NCBI RefSeq assembly: GCF_000142905.1
Contig: NW_013657622.1
Location: 192,430-218,318 of the forward strand
Reading direction: 5' to 3'
DNA length: 25,889 nt
Source of the DNA: Thecamonas trahens ATCC 50062
Lineage: Eukaryota > Apusozoa > Apusomonadida > Apusomonadidae
The notes under the pieces were generated by a model. That model had not been told where the DNA came from and searched no databases. It saw only the letters and a program-made list of their open reading frames with translations. Every line of letters begins with the position of its first letter. Within the stretch, counting starts at the first letter, position 1. Both the position numbers and the translations under genes were made by a program. Below are positions 18,589-25,889 of the stretch, piece after piece.

Positions 18589-20090
18589 GTGTTGGCATTC
18601 CATCACACCCGGTGTGCCGCGGGCACGGCCGCCGCAGCCATGTCCAGCTATCGGTCCGTCGGGGCCAGTGTGGACTAGTTGTGGTACCTTACAGAAGGTA
18701 AGGCGGTATGTTTGGTTGGATCATGTGGTCGCATCTGGGAGTTGGCCCTTCATCGAGTGGGATTGCTGGTACGCCGCTGGCTGGGCAGCCCATCGTGGCG
18801 TCAGCTATCGGCGGTCGTGGACAAGCCGATGTACCTGCTGGGAGCTGTATATGGTTGATCCACTACGTTTTGCCGAGTCTACGGGATCTGGGGGGCTATC
18901 GTCGATTGAACCTCGTCAGCTGGGATTGCTGGCAAGGATTACCGCCAGCTACGCCGCCATCAGCAACCACCGACAGCCATTGGCCAGCTTGGGCAGCTAA
19001 TGCATGTTCCGAGTCCTCGACATGGTTCGTCGACTCGACTCAGTCGACTTTCGGTGGCTTGGCCGATCTACTGGAATTAAAGCACTGTGTGTGTGCCGAC
19101 ACCCCAGGGAGCACAATCTTCACGTTGGCCATATTTGGAATCGCCAAAATGCCCGATCAGTCGTCGCGCCACTTTGTCAGAGGGCATGTCTTGTGGGCAT
19201 CCATGTGTGGTGGCTTTGCGATATCAATCAGACACTTTGTACGAGCCATATATCCACGTACAAAGGGTTACGTATACCATCTGGCGTGTTCTGTACCATG
19301 AATTGCGCCTATAAGCCCGTTGTACCTTCGGCCGATGCTGATCACACCGAGTTGTCATGCAGAACGTGCGTAGTAGCGTGAACTGGATGATATCTTCAGC
19401 GGTGACGGCCATTGCGGGCGCAGGCAGTCAAGGTCGTGGCCATGGCATTGAACCGGGCAGCGGCGCGAGCAAAGATGTGCGTCGGACCGCGGATCGTGGA
19501 CGATACCTCGCCGGTGACCGCGCGAGACCCCATCCCCACCCACCTGCATCCGCAACGGCCGTACCAGCCGACGTAGCGGCCACATCGCTCGAGTTTGAAA
19601 CCATAGCCAGCGAGCGGTTGCGAGCTGCTGACCCTCAGCACAAAGTCCGTGCCGCCAGAGTCGGCAAAGAGCACCACGACGCCGTGGACCTCAACCCGAA
19701 CGGTGGTGCCGGCCGAGCTGACGCACACGGCATCATGATCAATAGAGAGCTTGCCTGAAGGCATGGCCACATTGATGTTCTACCATCTGGGCCTCACAAG
19801 CCCATCGCCCGGGTTGCCGAAAGGCCTCCAACAGGGAGGCGACTGTGACGTTTCCGGGACCAAACTGCCTGTCTTCTGTTGCTATCGATTTAGTGCGAGT
19901 GCGGGCGCCGGACGTTGCGCGTTGACAGTGCGCCACGCCCAGCTCTGCTGCCCTTGCCACACCCTGTCAAACCTCCACTCGTCTTTCCCGTCCTCTCTGC
20001 GGATGCTTGTTGTGGTGGGCGGGAAAGCCGGATCGGGGGTGCTGAACGGCGGCTGCCTTGGCGAGCGGGAGCCGATGGCCGCGGAACTAC

Positions 20091-20333
20091 TTAATCTCGG
20101 AATCGCAGCGGTGGGAGGTCGAATACCACAGGATCAGGCTCCCAATCCATGGGCATCACCCCATCGTACGTCTCCGGGTCGTAGTTACGGTCGTGCGCTC
20201 CGTGGCCGGCCGGGGCGGCCTCCTGCGCGATTCGGGTCGTCGCAGGCTCCGACCGTCCAAGACCGAACGCGCTGCTTGCGCGCCAGCCGGCGATTGGAAC
20301 CGTTGCAGTCTCCAGGGGGTGGATCTGAGCCAT
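20091..20333 (-). CDS. Possible small ORF or first exon, unknown
   Basis: An 80-codon frame from ATG (MAQIHPLETATVPIAGW) to TAA. It ends in an acidic, Pro-rich segment with YDPETYDGVMPMDW and a DLPPLRFRD terminus. Composition is more protein-like than its neighbours, but I recognise no domain. Possible donor sites (GTACGA near 20167, GTATTC near 20128) could make it an exon leading to a second protein-like frame at 19396-19764. It may equally be chance. Confidence 0.2.
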   Translation of the reverse strand: MAQIHPLETATVPIAGWRASSAFGLGRSEPATTRIAQEAAPAGHGAHDRNYDPETYDGVMPMDWEPDPVVFDLPPLRFRD

Positions 20334-20892
20334 AGTCACAGACTCAGAGAAAGAGCTTACCTGCTCGTTGCGGCCCAGCCCTGCCTTGAATGCGTCCTCG
20401 TTTTGTCAAGGCGGCAAAAAACGTTTACACCCTTGCGCCTGCCCACCCAAGTCGCATTCTTTCGAACGTTCGTCTCCTGCCACACTCGCGAGTCGCACAG
20501 CTGCGGCCTTCCAATCACTGCAGCTCCGCATGGACACGCAAATGCGGTGGTTGGATAATCTGGCAAGAGCATCGCTGGGTGCTTGAACTTCTTGCCGTAC
20601 GCTAGCTTGCCGGATGGATGGAGTGAGCTTGTGCGGTTGGAAAAAATGGGGATGGCCAAGCCAGCAGCCGTTACAGTCACAGAACTTCGCAGCTGGTACG
20701 GCTCACGACCTGCTTACACCAGTTGTAACCCACGCTCTGCATTTGCACTACACCGTACTTGACCAAGCACACACACGAGCCCATGTAAGCTACCTTGGCG
20801 CCGACATCAGTTGTTCCCTGCCGACCCGAGATGGCTAAAAATATTCATTCTGCCGACGTCAAACACGCCTTTTCGTTCTCTTCCGGCACCAT

Positions 20893-20916
20893 CCCCCCTC
20901 CCCCCCTCCCCCACCC
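20893..20916 (+). repeat. C-rich tract upstream of the seven-helix gene
   Basis: C runs of five or six interrupted by single T or A, about 170-190 bases upstream of the ATG at 21085 and on its sense strand. Confidence 0.8.
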
Positions 20917-21036
20917 AGACGACTACTCCCATCAACCCCCCTTCACATCCCAGCAGCCTTCGAGTACCCCGTGATCCAGCGTAAACCTCCCAATCACCCC
21001 CAAGTCAACCTGTTTACTCACGCCCGTTTTCGGTAG

Positions 21037-21047
21037 CTAAAAATTGT
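21037..21047 (+). promoter_or_regulatory. AT-rich element CTAAAAATTGT, candidate core promoter
   Basis: It lies 38-48 bases upstream of the ATG at 21085. Ten of its 11 bases match CTAAATATTGT at the equivalent place upstream of the FG-GAP gene. A related CTAAAAATATT is at 20835-20845. Function is inferred from position and recurrence. Confidence 0.35.
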
Positions 21048-21084
21048 CGTTGTTCCTCGCCGAAACCACCGCAGAGTCTGCTCA

Positions 21085-22878
21085 ATGACGGCATTTCTCT
21101 CAGAACCCACGCCGGCGGTCATGGCGAGCAGCGAGGCGAGCGGAAGCAGCCACGAGAGCGGGAAAAAGTCTGACAACAAGCATAGTGAGGTTGTGGTGCT
21201 TGACGGGACTGACTGTGAATATGATAGCGTAGGTGATGCGAGCAGCAGAGGCCATGGCGTGAGAGCAACGAGGGACGGTTGTCCGGGTGGCGGCGACGGC
21301 CAAGTCGGCGACGATGGCAATGGCTCGGCGGGCAGGAGGCCGAGTCACAGACCTCGACTGGGGCGGACCAGGCAGGCTACGCTCAGGACCAAGAAGAGTC
21401 GATCCAAGCCGCGGCCTGTCTCGGCCATGTACGCGCTTGACATCGATGTGACGGCATCGGGCGATTCGGATGGCGATGCAGGCGCTGGGCGGGTGGTTGG
21501 TGCCGAAGACGTGGAGTTGGCCGAGATGACAAGCGGCAGTACCGGCGGAGGAGAACAAGGCGCAGCGTGGTCGCCAGAAAAGTCAGGTGCCGGCATGGCA
21601 AGCCCGCAAAGCGGATCAAGTCCGAGCCGGACCGACGAGCTGCGGCGGGCGCGGGCGCGGGCAGACTCGGAGGCGATCCGGACCATGCTGGCGGCGGTGG
21701 ATGTGCAGAGCGGCGGAAGCCACCACTTTATGGAGATGACGACATCCTCGCTGCTCAATGCCGCGGCCGAGGAAGGACATATCCCGCACTACGACTCGGT
21801 ACAGAGTCTCCGCGGGAGGTACACGCCTGTGGTGATCATGCACTGGCTCACCCGGCTGCTGGGCTTGACTCGAATCGGAGCGTGGGAACGGGCGGTTGGC
21901 ATGGTCATCTTTGTTGTGGGCATGGTACTTTTCGGCGCGCAGGCGTACTCGCTCTTTACCAACTTTACGGATCTCAAGCACGGTTCGGTGGTCATCATCG
22001 CCGCATGCTGGACGCTGTACAACATGGTCTCACTGGCTACCTTTATCTTTCGCTTCGGCAATGTTCACGCTGGCTGGCTCTTCTCGACGTGGAAAGCGGC
22101 GTGGAAGACCGAGACCGACCTGGCCAAGTCTTCCTGGCTTCTCACTATCTTTCTCGGCCTCCTCGCGGTTACTGTCGGCTCCAACGCCATTATCACTATT
22201 GTGGCACGGTGGTCCAACCTCTCCCCAAGCGCGCAGCAGGTCTTTCGTGAGATGTTTGTCTTTGATTCGGACGCCATCCAGATCCTGCTTACCATCGACC
22301 ATCTGGTGGCGACGGCGGTCTTCATCCTCCCTATCGCACTCTTCGTCGACGTCATGCAGACGCTGACCCGGCGGATCGAACGGCTCCACTACTCGGCCAT
22401 TGTTGTTGGGCGGACGCTGCCCGAGCTGACGATGGATCTCAAGGACCTCGCGCAGTCGTTTGACACCGTCAACGCGGCGTTTGGCCCGTGGCTTGGCGCC
22501 GTCTTTGCTATCGAGCTCCCGCTAATTGTCTTTTGCCTCGTCTCGCTCCTCGACTACGCCTCGCTCGACGGCCTCACCATCTTCATCCTTGTCATCTGGG
22601 CTCTGATGAACATGGTTGTTGCTGCTGTTGTCGCCCTCCCTTCTGCGCGCGCCCACTCGCTCATCCACAAGCTCGAGGCCGCCATCGCCCTGCACCTCGA
22701 CGCCGACTCGACGCTCGTCGAGCGCTCCGACTATGTCTTCCTCGTCACCACGCTCAACGCTCACAATATGGGCATCAAGATTGCAGGCGCCACCAACATC
22801 ACGTTCACCCTCATGTCACAGGCCGTCTCATTCATCGGCTCGTTCTACCTCTTGCTTGTTGGCTTCCGCACTAGCTGA
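21085..22878 (+). CDS. Seven-transmembrane gustatory-receptor-like protein (candidate)
   Basis: A 597-residue intronless gene. Residues 1-265 are hydrophilic, acidic/Ser/Gly-rich and without a signal peptide, fitting a cytoplasmic N-terminus. Seven helices follow at about 270-292, 301-324, 350-373, 397-423, 470-492, 497-519 and 572-594. The loop between helices 4 and 5 has RRIERLHYSAIVVGRTL and then SFDTVNAAFGPWLG. The segment before the last helix reads LNAHNMGIKIAGATNI. Insect gustatory and odorant receptors and their GR-like relatives share this plan: inverted topology, a long loop after helix 4 with a conserved L...vN..FG stretch, and a last helix at the C-terminus preceded by a conserved G-x-x-x-x-G segment. 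Those proteins form ligand-gated tetrameric channels. The canonical TYhhhhhQF ending is not exact here (SFYLLLVGF), so this is a structural-pattern assignment. The ATG at 21085 is the first; Met13 at 21121 is an alternative. Confidence 0.55.
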   Translation: MTAFLSEPTPAVMASSEASGSSHESGKKSDNKHSEVVVLDGTDCEYDSVGDASSRGHGVRATRDGCPGGGDGQVGDDGNGSAGRRPSHRPRLGRTRQATLRTKKSRSKPRPVSAMYALDIDVTASGDSDGDAGAGRVVGAEDVELAEMTSGSTGGGEQGAAWSPEKSGAGMASPQSGSSPSRTDELRRARARADSEAIRTMLAAVDVQSGGSHHFMEMTTSSLLNAAAEEGHIPHYDSVQSLRGRYTPVVIMHWLTRLLGLTRIGAWERAVGMVIFVVGMVLFGAQAYSLFTNFTDLKHGSVVIIAACWTLYNMVSLATFIFRFGNVHAGWLFSTWKAAWKTETDLAKSSWLLTIFLGLLAVTVGSNAIITIVARWSNLSPSAQQVFREMFVFDSDAIQILLTIDHLVATAVFILPIALFVDVMQTLTRRIERLHYSAIVVGRTLPELTMDLKDLAQSFDTVNAAFGPWLGAVFAIELPLIVFCLVSLLDYASLDGLTIFILVIWALMNMVVAAVVALPSARAHSLIHKLEAAIALHLDADSTLVERSDYVFLVTTLNAHNMGIKIAGATNITFTLMSQAVSFIGSFYLLLVGFRTS

Positions 22879-23040
22879 GGCTCTTGGCCGCCACACTCGC
22901 ACACTAATTGAATGTCGATGCACACACGCGTGTCTTTAGGCAAAGTTGCTCGATGTATACAATCAGGGGCTCGAGCGGAGGTGACAGGCGGATGCAAGAT
23001 ATGTGCAAGGTGGGTGGCGATGGACAATGGCGACGAGGGA
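22879..23040. other. 162-base spacer between convergent genes
   Basis: The 3' flanks of the seven-helix gene and the FG-GAP gene meet here. I see no gene, and no AATAAA signal that stands out. Confidence 0.6.
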
Positions 23041-25574
23041 TCAGACAAGCTCCATGGCCGTACCGGTGCCGGCATCGGTGGCAGGCTTGGACGACTCACG
23101 TTGCGTCCCACCGCAGGACCCGCCACGCCGCTTCTTGACAACGATGGTGGCAGCAACGGCGACCGTGGCGACGAGGCCGACAGCGGCAGCGGCACCGATG
23201 AATGTCTGGGACTTGAACATGCCATCGTCCGAGCTAGGCGAGATGTTGGTCTGCCCAGCAGTGGCCGAGGCTGGCGGCGGCGGTGAGGCGGAAGTCGGGC
23301 TCGGCGGCGGCGGACCAGCAACCGGAGCTGGGCTTGGCGGCGGTGGCGGCGGCGGCGTGGCGCCATCGGATGCGGAGCAGCGCTGATGGGCGGTGATGCC
23401 CGAGTCGAGCGAGACTCCGACAACGTCGAGGTCGCCATCAGAATCAAGGTCGGCAGCGATGGCCTGGCGGAGGCGGAAGGTGGCAGACGAGACAACGTGC
23501 TTTGAGCCGGCAAAAACGCCCGGGCTGGCGGCCTCGTACCACGTCATCTCGTCGTTGGCGGCTGTGGCGAGCAGGAGGTCAAGATCGCCGTCTCCATCCA
23601 TGTCGACTGGCTCAACCGAGTAGACTCCCGGCGCAGAGGCGGTGACCTCGTTGACCATCCACGAGCTGGCGTTGTTGGTGTTGGCGAGCCAAACGACGCG
23701 GTTGTTGGCCCTGCCGGCGACGACGAGGTCGATATCGCCGTCGTCGTCGACGTCTGCGGTGGTGATGGAGACAGCGGTGGTGAGGTCGGACGAGGTGATG
23801 AGCTGCGGAGGGCTGAACGCACCCATGCCGTCGAGCGCAGCGAGCCACGCGACCGAGTCACCGTATGCAACAGCAAGGTCGATCTTGCTGTCGCCGTTGA
23901 AGTCTGCAGCAGCAACCGAGTCCGGGTTGGCAAGCGCGGCTGAGATGACCTGCTCGCCGGCAAAGACGCCACTGCCTGCGTTGGGATACCACACAAGGCT
24001 GTTGCCATTGGCTGTGGCGACAATGTCGGGCGTACCGTTGGCATCGATGTCGACAGCCTGCACCGAAGTGACCGAGGCTGTCGACGTGTTGACCGTGTTT
24101 GCGACCCATCCCGCAGCGGCGTTGTTCTGATGCCACGCAATGTCGGTCTCGCTGGCGAGGACCAGATCGACGTCATTGTCGCTGTCGATGTCTGCTGCAG
24201 CGAGGGCACGCGGAAGCACGAGCGTGTCGGCAAAGGCAAAGCCGCTGGGGAAGGATCCGTCACCGTCGTTGGGAACCAAGCGTTGTTGTCAAAGCCGGCG
24301 TAGGCGATGTCGTTGTCGCCATCGCCATCAATGTCAGCAACGACGGCACGAACGGGTGTCGGCTCGATGACGACCTCCTGTGGACCGTAGGCGACGGCCG
24401 GCGGGCTCCCACCGTAGTTCTGCACCCAGACCACCCGATCGTCGCTATCAAGGCCAAGAACTATGTCGACGCGAGTGTCGTTGTTGACGTCAGCAATGAC
24501 AATCGGGCCGCCACCATTGGTGGCAGCCGAGACGAGGCGGTGCGCCCAGGCGGTGCCGGCACCGGCGTTCTTGTGAAAGTAGGCAACGTAGCGACCAGAG
24601 GAGACAAAGTCGACAAGGCCGTCGCCATCGATGTCTTCGGCGACGACAAACTCAACGTCTTGAATGTTGGCAACGTCGAGGCGAGCGCCAAAGCTGGCGC
24701 CGGTGTCGATGTTGGGGTACCAGGCGACGATGTTGTCGCTGTAGAGGGCGACGACAACGTCGAGATCTCCGTCGTTGTCAACGTCCGCGATGGCAACCGA
24801 GGAGGCGTCCAAGCCGGCCGAGCCAATGTCGAGGAAGGACCACGAGCTGGCGTCGCCAGCGACGTTGCGAATCCACACGACCTCGGAGGGGGCGACCGAG
24901 CCGACGGCGGCGATGATGTCTGTGGCGCCATCAGAGTTGATGTCTGCAAGGGCGAGGGCATTGATGCTGTCGCCAAGATCAGTGACCTCAGACGATGCCC
25001 AGTTTGTGCCGTCGGCGTTGGTGTTGTTGAACAGAAGGATGTTGCCGAGGTCGAGGCCGACGACCAGGTCGATGTCGCCGTCGGCGTCCATGTCTGCGGC
25101 GGCGATGGAGATCGCACTGCGGGTGCCCGAGCTCACGGTGACCTTTGTCCACGAGCTGCCGTCCCGAGCAGCGTTGGCGTAGAACACCACTTCATCGGGC
25201 CCGGAGCCCGAGTTGATCGCGAGCGCCACGTCGTCAGCGCCGTCACCGTCAAAGTCGCCGACAGCAACATCCTTGGCCACAATGTTGAGCACGATTGAGC
25301 TCTGCGCATACGAGCCATCAGGCTGCTGCATGAGGAGATGGGCAGAGAAAAAAGTGCCACCGAGGACGACAAAGTCGGGCCGTCCGTCGTTGTTAAAGTC
25401 GCCCTTTGCCATGGCGGTGATACCGTCATACTCGGCGATGAGCGAGCCTCCGTTGCCCACAAACGGAGCACAGGCGGACAAGCCATCCACCGAGACGGCT
25501 GCATGAAGAGTAACAAGAGCCACCAGCACAAGCGACCTAGCCCACATCCATAGCATGCCTGTTGTCATACCCAT
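23041..25574 (-). CDS. FG-GAP/VCBS repeat single-pass surface protein (one apparent frameshift)
   Basis: About 844 residues after bridging one frame break. The ATG at 25574 opens a signal peptide (SLVLVALVTLHAAVSVDG). The ectodomain has fourteen DxNxDGxxD-type calcium loops spaced about 45-60 residues apart, for example GDFNNDGRPDFV, GDFDGDGADDVA, ADMDADGDIDLV and ADVDDDGDIDLV. These are the FG-GAP/VCBS blades of integrin-alpha-like propellers; fourteen would make two seven-bladed propellers. A Cys-containing piece and a Pro-rich stalk follow, then one transmembrane helix (FIGAAAAVGLVATVAVAATI) with a KKRR stop-transfer and a short tail. Adhesion or ligand binding is the likely role, inferred from the fold. 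At about 24270 one A seems missing: WFP then NDGDGSFPSG resumes a normal repeat only if AA is read as AAA. Confidence 0.88.
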
Positions 25575-25889
25575 ATGAGTCTCCTCTACCGCACCACTCT
25601 CATCTATTTTTCAATTCAGCACAATATTTAGAGTTCCAAGCCGAAAAAAAACTCGGCGCGTGGGTAGCCAGCCTCGGCGTGGGTCACACCGCCCAAAGCG
25701 GGCAGAGGGCATAGCGGAAGAAATAAGACCGGAAAAGACCAGTTTACATGCTGACAAGAGAGAGGAGGTGTAGATGTAGTAGTGGTGCATGTTTAGACGG
25801 TGTGGCATGTGGTGGACGTGGGCTAGAGTAAGCGGGGGGAGGGGGAGGGGGGGGAGGGGGGGGGGAGGAGGGAGGGAGGGACGGTACGG
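25575..25889. other. Right flank, 5' region of the FG-GAP gene, G-rich tract
   Basis: No gene seen. A G-rich purine tract occupies about 25834-25885 and reads as C-rich on the FG-GAP gene's sense strand, roughly 260 bases upstream of its ATG. Confidence 0.6.
25621..25631 (-). promoter_or_regulatory. AT-rich element CTAAATATTGT, candidate core promoter
   Basis: On the minus strand, 47-57 bases upstream of the FG-GAP ATG. It differs by one base from the element upstream of the seven-helix gene. A run of T follows a short distance upstream on the same strand. Confidence 0.35.

Larger units (their letters stand above)
18589..21084. other. 2.5-kb region without a convincing gene
   Basis: Sequence here is less GC-rich than elsewhere, and its open frames are short and mutually inconsistent. 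Some minus-strand pieces between 19396 and 20339 look mildly protein-like and could be exons of a short-intron gene (one is listed separately). I cannot support a gene model. The right end includes a C-rich tract at 20893-20916 upstream of the seven-helix gene. Confidence 0.5.

Noticed and set aside
1071-24270. Programmed -1 ribosomal frameshifting
   Set aside because: None of the four sites has an X-XXY-YYZ slippery heptamer, and the genes are unrelated.

Overview
This is a GC-rich nuclear genome fragment from a free-living protist. The evidence is spliceosomal introns, Integrator subunit 1, V-ATPase subunit D, a TACC-family spindle protein, a possible DASH/Dam1-complex subunit and large multi-domain surface proteins. 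Gene content and composition make an apusomonad such as Thecamonas trahens my best guess; this is inference, and no marker here proves the species. A 100-N assembly gap lies at 10895-10994.

Layout. A leucine-rich-repeat multi-pass membrane protein (400-4570, minus) is followed by a spacer holding copy A of a dispersed repeat (4753-5066). A single-exon gene for Integrator subunit 1 (5251-10614, minus) comes next. The gap and a 48-base minisatellite lie between it and a divergent two-exon gene resembling DASH subunit Dad1 (11273-11870, plus). A Ser/Pro-rich disordered protein (12236-13591, minus) is divergent from a TACC-family coiled-coil protein (14111-15117, plus). TACC converges, with 83 bases between stops, on two-exon V-ATPase subunit D (15201-16533, minus). 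A second minisatellite precedes a two-exon ELO fatty-acid elongase (16825-18158, minus). Repeat copy B (18217-18588) and about 2.5 kb without a convincing gene follow. The right end has a seven-helix membrane protein resembling the gustatory-receptor-like superfamily (21085-22878, plus), converging on a 14-repeat FG-GAP/VCBS single-pass surface protein (23041-25574, minus).

How the genes relate. There is no operon. Genes are individually promoted and tightly packed in convergent and divergent pairs. The Dad1-like and TACC genes, with the Ser/Pro-rich protein between them, would all fit spindle or kinetochore work, but that link is speculative. The LRR receptor, the seven-helix protein and the FG-GAP protein are surface or sensory proteins.

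Themes across the window. Four reading frames (two in the LRR gene, one each in TACC and FG-GAP) break at one point where exactly one base appears to be missing, which suggests consensus errors rather than biology. All three recognised introns start GTACGY and are loaded with simple repeats. Oligo-C tracts lie on the sense strand upstream of several start codons.
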